Shown one piece after another: positions 16,254-25,009 of a stretch of DNA of 64,000 nt (position 1 is the stretch's first letter; every line of letters begins with the position of its first letter). The notes under the pieces were generated by a model. That model made no database searches, was not told where the DNA came from, and was given only the letters and a program-made list of their open reading frames with translations. Location: contig NZ_JAETZZ010000008.1 in the NCBI RefSeq assembly GCF_022627325.1, positions 124,001 to 188,000 on the forward strand, read 5' to 3'. The DNA is from Pseudomonas putida. Lineage in GTDB: Bacteria; Pseudomonadota; Gammaproteobacteria; Pseudomonadales; Pseudomonadaceae. The translations under genes and the position numbers were made by a program.

Positions 16254-18722
16254 ATGAACAAGCCTTTGATGTACCTGCTGGCTGGTAATGGCAGTGCCGC
16301 TGACTGGTGGGAAGATACGCTTCCACATTTTCGCCATTACCGAGTGCAAGCACTCGAGCTTCCTGGCTTTGGCGACAACCCCCAGCCGCCGTGCACGGAT
16401 CTGTCAGGCTATGCCCAGGCGCTGCTAGAGATGACCGAGCCTGGTCACGGGATCATGGCGGTGGGTGTGAATGCACTTGTCGTGCTGCATGCCCTACAAC
16501 AGCGGCCAGGACACTTTTCCCGCAGCGTGCTGCTGGCGCCGGTGGGCGCTTTCCTGTGGCAGCGTCGCCTACCGGCACTCATGTCGCCACTGCCGCTGCG
16601 TAAGGCCATCCACTGGCTGCTCAGCCACAAGCCACACTGGTTCGCCGACAAGTTTTCCCGCCAGCGCTGGAGCGCTGCACACTATCGCCGCATGGGTGCC
16701 GGATATGCCCGCTGCCGAGCCTTCATACCCTACTGGGATCAACTGCGCGCCGATACCGCGCTGACGCTGCTGGAGTGGATCAGCGATCCCATCGAACTGG
16801 TCTGGGGGGACCAAGACCAGTTGCTCGGCACCGCCCAGGCAGCGGCCTGGTCTGCGATTCTGGCCCGCGCCGACTTGCGCATCAGCGTGCAACCAGGTTG
16901 GGGGCATTACCCTTGGATCGATACACCTGGCCAATTCGCGGCCTGGCTCGAATCAGGAACACAGGGTTTTGTCGCTCACACCAAGGGCGGCCGCTTGCGC
17001 CTGGCGGAACTCGCGGGGCAACCGGTGCCGCAGGCACTGACAATCACGCATGAGGCCGACCCGCGCCTTGCGCAGTTGCTCGCCAGTTCACCTTCCATGA
17101 CCTGGGCTGTACGCTCTTCCAGCTATGACGAAGATCAGGCCGACGCTGCCAATGCTGGCCTTAGCACCACCTACTTGCGCGTGCCGCCCAGTGAAGTCGC
17201 GGCCCGAGTACAGAAGTTGCGTATGGCGGGTGTCGAAGAGGTTGTGGTGCAGCATTTCGTCAGCCCCAAAGTGTCGGGTATCGCATTCGTCCGCAACCTT
17301 GCGGTGGAGGTGGAGTGGGTCGAGGGGCATTTGGAATCGCTCGCCGATGGCCAAGCCACGCCCGAGCGGGCAATACTTTCGCGCCTCGGGCCGGCCTGGG
17401 AAAGCGGTCAATTCCAGAATAAGCACGGGCTCGCAGCCAATGCACTTTGGGATTTCCTGCAAGGCGTGCTCAAGGTATTTCACTATGTGCCTGGAGATAT
17501 CGAGTGGGCCTGGGACGGCAAGCAGCTCTGGCTGCTGCAGTATCGCCCGATCAGTGAGCATGGATGGCGCAGGCACCTGACAGCGGCGAACATTTCCGAA
17601 ATACTGCCGCCACAGCCCAGCTACTTCGTCGAATATGCCCAACGCCGCGCGGCTGCCAGTATCCCGGCGATAATGGCACGGTGGGACAGCCGCACGCTGG
17701 AAGACAATGAACCGTTTACCGCTGTTTTCAACGGTGCTTCCTATATCAACAATGACCTGTTTCTGGCTCGCTTGGCCGACTGGGGCGTATCGGCCAAAAA
17801 TTATGCTGGCGAGGTTGGCGGGGCCACGCCAGCCTTGCCGTGGCGACCCGTACGCCTGTTGCGGTCGTTGCCGATGTTCTGGCGCATGCAGCGCGCCGCA
17901 CGCGGACATCTGCAAACCTTGGACGCAGGTCTGCGACGCTTCGATGACGAACTGTCGCAACTGACAGCAGAGGGCGCCGATGGCCAGCAACTGGCGAACT
18001 GGTTCAGTCGCTTTTATGTGTTTGTCGTACAAGGCAACCTGTGCATCGCCACCGCGTTGGCCTGTAGCGGCGGCGCGCTGCTTGGTCGCCCCCCCACCGC
18101 CTACGACGACCTGCGCAACAGCCCGCATCGCCTGCCTTGGGAAACCGACCCGGGTACTGCACGCCCATGTCATGCCGAACTGCCCCTGCAGCCGCTGCCA
18201 CACTGGCCCACGCCCATCACCATTGCCCACCGCCTGGGGCTTCCGGGTTTACGGGGCTACTACCTGCAAGTGCGCGAGTGGTATCGCGATAACCTGATGC
18301 GTATCTTCTCGCGCGTACACCATGCAATGCCTCAAGCCGATCGAGCGCACTGGTTCGCCCCCCATCCAGAGGTGCGCGACCGCTCGGGCAGCTTCTGGCA
18401 AGACGGCCGTGAAGGTCTTGAGCAAGCGATGGGGTTCATGATTTATCCCGGCCGCGTGCAGGGCATTCTCGGCCAGGACATTCTGCTTGAGGACAGCCTC
18501 GACCCTGGGCGCCATGCCCACTACGAGAAGGCTGGCGCGGTGATCGCGAGGATGGGGGGGCGGTTGTCCCACGGTTCCACGCTTTTGCGAGAGTTGCGCA
18601 AGCCATCGGCAATACTGCCTCAGCTTGACAATGAATGGCTGGGCCGTGAGGTCATTTATTGCGACGGAGAGCTACGGCTCGTGGACGTTGCCAGTAACGT
18701 CGGTGGGCGGCCCAGCCAATGA
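16254..18722 (+). CDS. Fusion: alpha/beta-hydrolase-like domain + PEP-synthase/Rph-like phosphotransferase
   Basis: The 822-residue protein has three parts. Residues 1-235 are an alpha/beta-hydrolase fold with the acid (WGDQDQLL, 184-191) and His218 (GWGHYP), but the nucleophile elbow reads GVNAL at 71-75, so Ser is replaced by Asn73. Residues ~245-435 are a PPDK/PEP-synthase ATP-binding domain with AVRSSSYDED at 285-294 and a final WLLQYRPI. Residues ~440-760 match nothing I know, and residues 765-822 form the swivelling His domain (GGRLSHGSTLLREL, His773). The ATP, middle and His order resembles rifampin phosphotransferase. It probably phosphorylates or dikinases an unknown substrate. GAGGAG precedes the start, 9 bp after the epimerase gene. 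Confidence 0.82.
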   Translation: MNKPLMYLLAGNGSAADWWEDTLPHFRHYRVQALELPGFGDNPQPPCTDLSGYAQALLEMTEPGHGIMAVGVNALVVLHALQQRPGHFSRSVLLAPVGAFLWQRRLPALMSPLPLRKAIHWLLSHKPHWFADKFSRQRWSAAHYRRMGAGYARCRAFIPYWDQLRADTALTLLEWISDPIELVWGDQDQLLGTAQAAAWSAILARADLRISVQPGWGHYPWIDTPGQFAAWLESGTQGFVAHTKGGRLRLAELAGQPVPQALTITHEADPRLAQLLASSPSMTWAVRSSSYDEDQADAANAGLSTTYLRVPPSEVAARVQKLRMAGVEEVVVQHFVSPKVSGIAFVRNLAVEVEWVEGHLESLADGQATPERAILSRLGPAWESGQFQNKHGLAANALWDFLQGVLKVFHYVPGDIEWAWDGKQLWLLQYRPISEHGWRRHLTAANISEILPPQPSYFVEYAQRRAAASIPAIMARWDSRTLEDNEPFTAVFNGASYINNDLFLARLADWGVSAKNYAGEVGGATPALPWRPVRLLRSLPMFWRMQRAARGHLQTLDAGLRRFDDELSQLTAEGADGQQLANWFSRFYVFVVQGNLCIATALACSGGALLGRPPTAYDDLRNSPHRLPWETDPGTARPCHAELPLQPLPHWPTPITIAHRLGLPGLRGYYLQVREWYRDNLMRIFSRVHHAMPQADRAHWFAPHPEVRDRSGSFWQDGREGLEQAMGFMIYPGRVQGILGQDILLEDSLDPGRHAHYEKAGAVIARMGGRLSHGSTLLRELRKPSAILPQLDNEWLGREVIYCDGELRLVDVASNVGGRPSQ

Positions 18723-18744
18723 ATGTCACTCGCTAGCGCTGCAG

Positions 18745-19950
18745 TTACCGACTGATGGGGGTGGCCCGATCGCTTGCCACCCACAGCAGCAGTGAGAAGC
18801 CCACCGCCAGCACTGCAATCAGCGCGCCCACCCAGCCCAGCGCAGCCAGCCCCAGTTGCTCGATGGTGAAGCCGCCAATCACAGCGCCCAACCCGATGCC
18901 CGCGTTCGCCGCCGAGACATTCAATGTGCCGGCCAGGGCCTGCGCTTTGGCGCCTGCGATCATCACGCGTACCTGGCAAACAGGGAACAACGCGGTATAC
19001 GCAATACCCCACGCGGCCAAGGCCACCACCAGTAACCACCGCGTATCGACCGCAGGCGGTGCGCCTGCCATGCCGGCGCCCAGCACCGTCAGCAGCACGA
19101 TGGTCGCGCCAAGCGGGCTGCGGTCGACCAGCCGCCCGCCGATGGCGTTGCCGATCATGCCCACCGCACCGAAGCCCATCAGCCACCAGCCGACCTGCGC
19201 GCTGGGCACGTGGGCAAGGCGCTCGAGCATGTCGGCCAGGTAGGTGTAGGCGCTGAACATCGCAGTGAACACCACCACAGAGAGCGCGACATGGAAGATG
19301 AATTTCGGGTCCCGCAGGATGATCGTCTGGCGTTCGCCGCCCGCCCTTTTGGGCGCCTCCGGCAGCTGTGGCAGGCACACCCACATCAGCAGCGCGATGA
19401 TCAGGCAAAGGCCCGAGATCAGCCAGAAGGTGCCCCGCCAGCCGAGCGCATCGGCTGCCAGGGTGCCCAGCGGAATGCCGAACACGAACGCCGCCGTGAT
19501 GCCCAGATAGACCCGCGCTACGGCCTTGCCTTCGTTGCCTTTACCCGCCAGCTGGCCTGCCGATTCACTGGCGGTGCCCCAGAACACCGGAAGCGTGGCA
19601 GCAGCCAGGATGCGCGACAAGGCCATGGTCCAGAAATCCGTAGCGACCGCCGACAGCGCATTGGATGCGGCGAAGATGATCAGCACCCCGAGAAACACCT
19701 TTTTGCGGTCCCAGTGGGATATGGCAGCGGTGAGAAACGGCCCGACCAGCATCACGGTAAAGGCGAAAACGGTGACCAACTGACCCGCTTTCGGCACAGA
19801 AATACCCAGATCACGGGCGAGCCCGGGCAAGATGCCGAGAATGATGAATTCGGTGGTCAGCACAGCGAACGCCGCCATCGTAAGGATCAGAATGCTGGTG
19901 CCTGCACGGGCATCTGCTGCCCCCGACAGGGACGCAGGGTTGGCATGCAT
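18745..19950 (-). CDS. MFS transporter, DHA1/AraJ-like exporter
   Basis: The 401-residue protein has 12 hydrophobic segments and the DHA1 pattern: AVLTTEFIILGILPGLARDLGIS in helix 1, a helix 2-3 loop around SHWDRKKVFL, and RVYLGITAAFVFGIPLGT as motif C of proton antiporters in helix 5. This predicts drug or metabolite export rather than import. It is divergent from the adjacent LysR gene, which is the usual arrangement for a local regulator controlling an efflux pump, and converges with the hydrolase/PEP-synthase fusion gene. The substrate cannot be predicted. Confidence 0.85.
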   Translation of the reverse strand: MHANPASLSGAADARAGTSILILTMAAFAVLTTEFIILGILPGLARDLGISVPKAGQLVTVFAFTVMLVGPFLTAAISHWDRKKVFLGVLIIFAASNALSAVATDFWTMALSRILAAATLPVFWGTASESAGQLAGKGNEGKAVARVYLGITAAFVFGIPLGTLAADALGWRGTFWLISGLCLIIALLMWVCLPQLPEAPKRAGGERQTIILRDPKFIFHVALSVVVFTAMFSAYTYLADMLERLAHVPSAQVGWWLMGFGAVGMIGNAIGGRLVDRSPLGATIVLLTVLGAGMAGAPPAVDTRWLLVVALAAWGIAYTALFPVCQVRVMIAGAKAQALAGTLNVSAANAGIGLGAVIGGFTIEQLGLAALGWVGALIAVLAVGFSLLLWVASDRATPISR

Positions 19951-20065
19951 GAGCGACTACTCCAGAAAAGGAAATTGGAGCAGGAGGGTATCCTGGAATA
20001 AAATTATCGTCTTTGGTATTTAAGAAAGGCCATTTGAGAAATTTATTCAACAATTGGAGGCGTCT

Positions 20066-20995
20066 TTGCTCAATGAACAACGCTTGAAGGGCATTGCGGT
20101 CTTCATTTGCGTGGCAGAGGCCGGAAGCTTCACTGCTGCGGCCGAACGCATAAGCCTGACCACCTCCGCCGTCAGCAAAAGCGTGACCCGGCTGGAGCAA
20201 CGCCTGAACATGAAGCTCTTCGCACGCACCACACGGCGCTTGGCGCTGACCGATGCGGGAGCCAATTACTACCAGACCTGCAAGCAGATCCTGGCCAGCC
20301 TGGAAGAGGCCGAAATGCAGATGCACAGTGCCCAGGTCGAGCCCTGTGGCCGGGTGCGCATCGACCTGCCTGCTTCTTACGGCAAACTGCGGGTACTGCC
20401 CTTGCTCATCGAGCTGATTGCCGAGCATGAGCTGCTGATGCCACATATCACGCTCACAGACCGCTTCCTCGACCCCATCGAGCATGACATTGACATCCTG
20501 GTCCGCATTGGCGGGCCGCACATCTGGCCCCAAGGTGTAGAGCGGCGGCTGATTGGCGTGCAGCAGCACATCTTTTGCGCCGCACCGGGTTATCTGCAAC
20601 GCCGGGGCGTGCCTGAAACGGAACGGGACCTCCATGAGCACGGTTGCGTGCTTTATGGCAGGACCGACGGCGGTGTGTATCCGCTGCACTTCCCAGGTGC
20701 CCATGCCAGCGACAGCGAGCAGCGCGTGGTCTCGGGCCGTATTGCCATCGGCAACGCAGAAGGCCAGCTTGCCATGGTGCTGGCCGGGCTGGGGGTGGCC
20801 CAGTTGCCCTCCTGGCTGGTGCAGGAGCATCTTGACGCGGGCTCGCTGGTCCAGATCCTGCCGCAGCTGAGCACCACCGGCCTGCCTATCAACGTCGCAT
20901 GGCTGAAAAGCCGGCAGTCGCTTCCCAAAGTAGCCGCATTGGTCGATGCCATGTGCACCAGGCTGAGCGAGCAAGCAACAGCCAACGCCGGCTAG
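20066..20995 (+). CDS. LysR-family regulator divergent from the MFS exporter
   Basis: The ~309-residue protein has the LysR helix-turn-helix (LKGIAVFICVAEAGSFTAAAERI, recognition helix TTSAVSKSVTRLEQRLN) and the RIDLPASYGKLRVLPLL and HDIDILVRIGG motifs of the CrgA/AaeR-like subgroup. It probably controls the divergent MFS exporter. No ATG fits; TTG at 20066 was chosen because GGAGG ends 5 bp upstream, while another TTG at 20054 lies ahead of that ribosome site. Its last 4 bp overlap the convergent MerR-type gene. Confidence 0.85.
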   Translation: MLNEQRLKGIAVFICVAEAGSFTAAAERISLTTSAVSKSVTRLEQRLNMKLFARTTRRLALTDAGANYYQTCKQILASLEEAEMQMHSAQVEPCGRVRIDLPASYGKLRVLPLLIELIAEHELLMPHITLTDRFLDPIEHDIDILVRIGGPHIWPQGVERRLIGVQQHIFCAAPGYLQRRGVPETERDLHEHGCVLYGRTDGGVYPLHFPGAHASDSEQRVVSGRIAIGNAEGQLAMVLAGLGVAQLPSWLVQEHLDAGSLVQILPQLSTTGLPINVAWLKSRQSLPKVAALVDAMCTRLSEQATANAG

Positions 20996-21939
20996 CGGGA
21001 TTGCTCAGCGCTTTGCTTCCCTGGTGCAGGCTGGGTGGTCGAAAGCTCCAACGCCCCCCTGAGCAAGGCATTGAGCATCGCGCCGGCATCACCACCCTGC
21101 CCCTCCAGCAGGCGCAGTGGAATACCCTTGAGCGCAGTCGCCGATTCGGCCAGGCCATCGCCGAGCAGCGCCAATGGGCAGGCAATATCCATCTGCAAGG
21201 CGCGCAGACGATCTGCCAGGCCACGGCTCACAGGGGGCTGCACCAGCAGCACCAGCGCGGCAGGCGCAATGGCTGCACACAACAGGGGCAACTCCTCCAG
21301 TGGTTGGTCGCTGCTGAGCACCTCGATCCGCTGCTGCTCACCGCTCATCAGCAAGCCGTGGCACAGCAGTTCAAACTCAGCGCTGCCACCGGTGCCGGCC
21401 AACAGCACGCGAGGGGCGGCGGCCTGGTTCAACTGCAGACGTAGCAGCAAACGGGCGCGCAGAAAGGCATCGAGAAACAGCCACTGGCTACGCTGGCCGT
21501 ATGTGCTGCCTGACTGTAATGTGCGCCACACAGGCATCAGTATGTCGAGCAGCACCGTGGATTTGGGAAACAGTGTGAACAGCTGGCCATGAATGGCTTC
21601 TAGCGCCTGGCCATCGAACGCCAGGGTTGCGCGGAGCACGGCAGCGCGCCACGTGGCATAGCCATCGGCAGCCGGTTCAACCGTTTGCTCATAGGCGTCT
21701 CGCCGCCTGGCCAGCATTTCGCTGACTTTGCTGATCGGTAGCCCGCTGGCGGTCCAGCGCAGTATGTCGCGGATGTGCTGCACATCCTGTGCGGTGTACA
21801 GCCGGTGACCACCCTCGGTACGCTGCGGCTGGATCAGGCCATGACGGCGCTCCCAGGCACGCAAGGTCACCGGGTTGACCCCGGTCAGGCTGACAACGTC
21901 ACGCATTGGCAACAGGTCGGTGAAGGTCGCTTCGTTCAT
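20992..21939 (-). CDS. MerR-family regulator, LitR-like without B12-binding signature
   Basis: The 315-residue protein has an N-terminal MerR winged helix (residues ~10-75) with LRAWERRHGLIQPQRTEGGHRLY, as in LitR/CarH photoregulators, then a helical linker and a C-terminal Rossmann-like domain resembling the cobalamin-binding domain. The DxHxxG cobalamin signature is absent (the loop reads LLAGTGGSAEF), which fits the class II LitR proteins that depend on a partner rather than on adenosyl-B12. It is divergent from the LOV gene with 96 bp between, so the LOV protein is the likely light-sensing partner. I infer that it acts on the TGTACA operators of the flanking operons. Confidence 0.83.
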   Translation of the reverse strand: MNEATFTDLLPMRDVVSLTGVNPVTLRAWERRHGLIQPQRTEGGHRLYTAQDVQHIRDILRWTASGLPISKVSEMLARRRDAYEQTVEPAADGYATWRAAVLRATLAFDGQALEAIHGQLFTLFPKSTVLLDILMPVWRTLQSGSTYGQRSQWLFLDAFLRARLLLRLQLNQAAAPRVLLAGTGGSAEFELLCHGLLMSGEQQRIEVLSSDQPLEELPLLCAAIAPAALVLLVQPPVSRGLADRLRALQMDIACPLALLGDGLAESATALKGIPLRLLEGQGGDAGAMLNALLRGALELSTTQPAPGKQSAEQSR

Positions 21940-22035
21940 TGCGGCGGATCATCAGGGCGGTTACACATACTAAACCTATAGCTGCATGCAGGCTAAGCTG
22001 CGCATAAGCATACGCAACCACTTCAAGGAGGCCCC

Positions 22036-22482
22036 ATGATCGACGCAAAACTCCTGCAATTGATGGTCGAGGCGTCCAACGACGGCATCGTCATTGCCGA
22101 GCAGGAAGGAAACGACAGCATCCTCATCTACGTCAACCCCGCCTTCGAGCGCCTGACCGGCTACGCGGCCGATGACATTCTCTACCAGGATTGCCGCTTC
22201 CTGCAGGGGCAGGACCATGATCAAGAGGCGCTGGACGCCATTCGCCAGGCCATCCGGGACGGGCGCCCGTGCTGCCAGGTGCTGCGCAATTACCGCAAGG
22301 ATGGCAGCCTGTTCTGGAATGAACTGTCGATTTCGCCAATACGCAACGAGGCCGATCAATTGACGTATTACATTGGCATACAGCGTGATGTCACGGCCCA
22401 GGTGTTTGCCGAGGAAAGGGTACGAGAGCTGGAAGCAGAGGTGGCGCAATTGCGCCGGCAACTGGATGAAAGGGACATCTGA
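22036..22482 (+). CDS. Short LOV-domain blue-light receptor
   Basis: This 148-residue protein is almost only a LOV core. It has VEASNDGIVIAEQEG, YVNPAFERLTGY, YQDCRFLQG with the flavin-adduct Cys53, and NYRKDGSLFWNELSISPI for FMN contact, then a C-terminal coiled helix (AEERVRELEAEVAQLRRQL). It closely resembles the P. putida short LOV proteins PpSB1/PpSB2 in length and motif spacing. No effector domain is fused, so signalling must be through a partner, probably the adjacent MerR protein. AAGGAGG precedes the ATG. The divergent gap holds a CTGCATGCAG palindrome at 21982-21991. Confidence 0.92.
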   Translation: MIDAKLLQLMVEASNDGIVIAEQEGNDSILIYVNPAFERLTGYAADDILYQDCRFLQGQDHDQEALDAIRQAIRDGRPCCQVLRNYRKDGSLFWNELSISPIRNEADQLTYYIGIQRDVTAQVFAEERVRELEAEVAQLRRQLDERDI

Positions 22483-22543
22483 CACGCCCATGCAAAACTG
22501 TACAAAAATATGACCCTGTATAGCTTTATACGGCGGGATCGAC

Positions 22544-22575
22544 TATACCTGTACAAGAAACCATTTTTGTACAGG
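22544..22575 (+). promoter_or_regulatory. TGTACA operator/promoter of the SnoaL-CFA operon
   Basis: TATACC (22544-22549, possible -10) is followed directly by CCTGTACAA (22548-22556), a 10-bp spacer and TTGTACAGG (22567-22575), a perfect 9-bp inverted repeat. The two TGTACA cores are 18 bp apart. A further TGTACA lies at 22499-22504. The same TATACYTGTACAA core heads the convergent operon at 28677-28665, so I infer one shared regulator, most simply the MerR/LOV pair. Confidence 0.6.
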
Positions 22576-22582
22576 GCCGCGC

Positions 22583-23005
22583 ATGTCAAGCTACCTGCAA
22601 ACCTTCGCCGAACGCTTTGCCAGCCTCGATGCGAACAACCTCGACCGCTTGGGTGACTTGTACAGCGAAGATGTCACCTTCCGCGACCCCTTGCACAAGA
22701 TCGACGGGCTGAGCGACCTGCGCGCGTACTTTGCAGAGCTCTACGCCAACACCCAGGAGGTGCACTACACCTTCGAGGGTACCGACGAAGTCCAACCCGG
22801 CCACGGCTACATTCGCTGGACGCTGAACTTCCGCCACCCACGCCTGGCCAACGGGCGCCTGATCAGTTTGCAGGGTTGCAGCCACCTGCGCTGGCATGAA
22901 CGCGTGCACTTTCATCAAGACTACTTCGACGCCGGTGCACTGCTTTATGAGCATGTACCGGTGATGGGCAGCGCTGTGCGTTGGCTCAAGGGGCGGCTGG
23001 CATGA
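22583..23005 (+). CDS. SnoaL-like/NTF2-fold protein
   Basis: The 140-residue protein is a single NTF2/SnoaL-like domain: an N-terminal helix FAERFASLDANNLDRLGDLYSEDVTFRDPLH, then alternating strands including GYIRWTLNFRHPRLANG. Such folds act as isomerases, cyclases or ligand binders. It is the first gene of a tight plus-strand operon, with its stop overlapping the SDR start (ATGA). A homologous gene sits at the same place beside LOV, SDR, COG2907, DUF1365 and CFA genes in other P. putida-like genomes as I recall. The start is very close to the operator dyad (7 bp), so the transcript leader may be short. Exact role unknown. Confidence 0.82.
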   Translation: MSSYLQTFAERFASLDANNLDRLGDLYSEDVTFRDPLHKIDGLSDLRAYFAELYANTQEVHYTFEGTDEVQPGHGYIRWTLNFRHPRLANGRLISLQGCSHLRWHERVHFHQDYFDAGALLYEHVPVMGSAVRWLKGRLA

Positions 23006-23754
23006 GCCGCTGTTGGCTGACGGGCGCCAGCAGCGGCATCGGCGCTGCGCTGGCGCAACAGCTGCTTGAGCAGGGGCATCAGGTGGCGCTGGGTGGCCGG
23101 CAAGCGGAAAAACTGGCGCCGTTGGCCGCCCAGTACCCCCAGCAGACGCTGCAGGCCATCGGCGATATCAGTGACCCTCGACAGGTCGCTGATGTTGCCG
23201 CGCACATCGAGCGCAACTGGGGCGCGCTCGACCTGGTAATCCTCAATGCAGGCACCTGTGAATACCTGGAGCCAGGCCATTTCGACCCAGAGCTGGTCGA
23301 GCGCGTGGTGCGCACCAACCTGCTCGGCGTCAGTCACTGCCTGCAGGCTGCCCTGCCCTTGCTGCGCCGTGGTCGACGCCCGCACCTGGTGGTGATCGGC
23401 AGCTCGGTATCCTGGCTGGCGCTGCCCCGTGCCGGGGCCTATGGCGCCTCCAAAGCGGCCGTGCGCTACCTGATCGAGTCCCTGCGCATCGATCTGGTCA
23501 ACGAGGGCATCGATGTCACGCTGGTCAGCCCTGGCTTTGTCGATACGCCATTGACCCGCCGCAATGACTTCCCCATGCCCCAGATCTGGAGTGCAGAACG
23601 CGCCGCCAGGCACATTGCCGAGCGCATACCCAAGCGCCCGCTGGAAATCAACTTCCCCGGTGTCTTCACTGTGGTACTGCGCCTGCTGGGCGCAATGCCG
23701 GTGCGCTGGCGACTGAAGCTAGGCCAGCGCCTGGCACGTAAGCAACAGGACTGA
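23002..23754 (+). CDS. Short-chain dehydrogenase/reductase
   Basis: The 250-residue SDR has the NAD(P) motif TGASSGIGAALA at residues 7-18, LILNAG (the NNAG equivalent), active-site Ser in VVIGSSVSW and YGASKAAV with the catalytic Tyr and Lys. It is a cytosolic oxidoreductase of unknown substrate. The start was moved to ATG 23002, which overlaps the previous stop as ATGA; the longer frame has seven non-conserved residues. The next gene follows after 7 bp, so it is mid-operon in the light/fatty-acid cluster. The same SDR, COG2907, DUF1365 and CFA order is known from singlet-oxygen or light-stress regulons of other proteobacteria. Confidence 0.87.
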   Translation: MSRCWLTGASSGIGAALAQQLLEQGHQVALGGRQAEKLAPLAAQYPQQTLQAIGDISDPRQVADVAAHIERNWGALDLVILNAGTCEYLEPGHFDPELVERVVRTNLLGVSHCLQAALPLLRRGRRPHLVVIGSSVSWLALPRAGAYGASKAAVRYLIESLRIDLVNEGIDVTLVSPGFVDTPLTRRNDFPMPQIWSAERAARHIAERIPKRPLEINFPGVFTVVLRLLGAMPVRWRLKLGQRLARKQQD

Positions 23755-23761
23755 AACAGAC

Positions 23762-25009
23762 ATGCGCATCGCAATCATCGGCAGCGGTATTGCCGGCCTC
23801 ACCTGTGCCTATCTGCTGTCTCGGCGGCATGAAGTCACTGTATTCGAGGCCGCCGACTGGATCGGTGGCCACACCCATACCGTCGATGTCCAATGGGGTG
23901 GCCGGCAATACGCTGTGGACACCGGTTTTATCGTGTTCAACGACTGGACCTACCCGCATTTCATCCGCCTGCTCGACCAGCTCAAGGTTGCCTCCAGGCC
24001 CACTGAAATGAGCTTTTCGGTGCATGACCCGCGCAGCGGCTTCGAATACAACGGCCATGACCTGAACACGCTGTTCGCCCAGCGCAGCAACCTGCTATCG
24101 CCAGGCTTCTGGGGCATGCTGCGCGATATCCTGCGCTTCAACCGCAAGGCCATTGCCGACCTGGACAGCCAACGTATCGACGAGGCCACCACCCTGGGCG
24201 GCTACCTGCAGACGCAGGGCTATGGCCAGCGTTTCATCGACCACTACATCGTGCCAATGGGCTCGGCGATCTGGTCGATGTCACGCGCTGACATGCTCAG
24301 TTTTCCGCTGCAGTTCTTCGTGCGTTTTTGCCGTAACCACGGCCTTCTCTCGGTGAGCAACCGCCCGCAGTGGCGGGTGATCGAAGGTGGCTCGCGCAGC
24401 TACCTGGCGCCGTTGTGCAAACCCTTTGCCGAGCGCATCCGCCTCAACTGCCCTGTTGACCGCGTCAGCCGTGATGCAGGTGGCGTGACCGTGTTCAGCG
24501 CGGCCGGTAGCGAACGCTTCGACAACGTGGTGTTCGCCTGCCACAGCGATCAGGCGTTGGCCTTGCTGGAGGCGCCGAGTGCCGATGAGCGTGCAGTGCT
24601 CGGCGCCATCACCTACGCCAGCAACGATGTGGTGCTGCATACCGACACCCGGCTGCTGCCCACCCGACGCAAAGCCTGGGCCAGCTGGAACTACCGCCTT
24701 GGCGGGCCGCAACAGGCACCGGCTGCGCTGACCTACGCGATGAACATCCTGCAAGGTATCGAAGCGCCGGTGACCTTCTGCGTGAGCCTGAACCAGACCG
24801 CGCTGGTGGACCCGACGCAGATCCTCGCTCGCTTCAACTACGCGCACCCGCAGTACAGTCTTGTCGCCCTCGCCGCCCAGGCCCGGCAGGCTGAACTGCA
24901 GGGCCGCCAGCACAGCTACTTCTGCGGCGCCTACTGGGCCAACGGCTTCCACGAGGACGGTGTGGTCAGCGCCTTGAAAGTGGCCGAGTGTTTTGGGGAA
25001 GCGTTGTGA
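23762..25009 (+). CDS. FAD-dependent amine-oxidase-like protein (COG2907)
   Basis: The 415-residue flavoprotein starts MRIAIIGSGIAGLTCAYLLSRRHEVTVFEA, a textbook FAD Rossmann motif, then WIGGHTHTVDV and YAVDTGFIVFNDWTYPHF, typical of the COG2907 group. C-terminal FCGAYWANGFHEDGVVSAL closes the FAD site. Its neighbours are a CFA-type methyltransferase and DUF1365, the context in which such flavoproteins are linked to desaturation or oxidation of modified acyl chains, as in furan fatty acid synthesis. That reaction is inferred from context. It is coupled to DUF1365 by a 4-bp start/stop overlap. Confidence 0.85.
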   Translation: MRIAIIGSGIAGLTCAYLLSRRHEVTVFEAADWIGGHTHTVDVQWGGRQYAVDTGFIVFNDWTYPHFIRLLDQLKVASRPTEMSFSVHDPRSGFEYNGHDLNTLFAQRSNLLSPGFWGMLRDILRFNRKAIADLDSQRIDEATTLGGYLQTQGYGQRFIDHYIVPMGSAIWSMSRADMLSFPLQFFVRFCRNHGLLSVSNRPQWRVIEGGSRSYLAPLCKPFAERIRLNCPVDRVSRDAGGVTVFSAAGSERFDNVVFACHSDQALALLEAPSADERAVLGAITYASNDVVLHTDTRLLPTRRKAWASWNYRLGGPQQAPAALTYAMNILQGIEAPVTFCVSLNQTALVDPTQILARFNYAHPQYSLVALAAQARQAELQGRQHSYFCGAYWANGFHEDGVVSALKVAECFGEAL

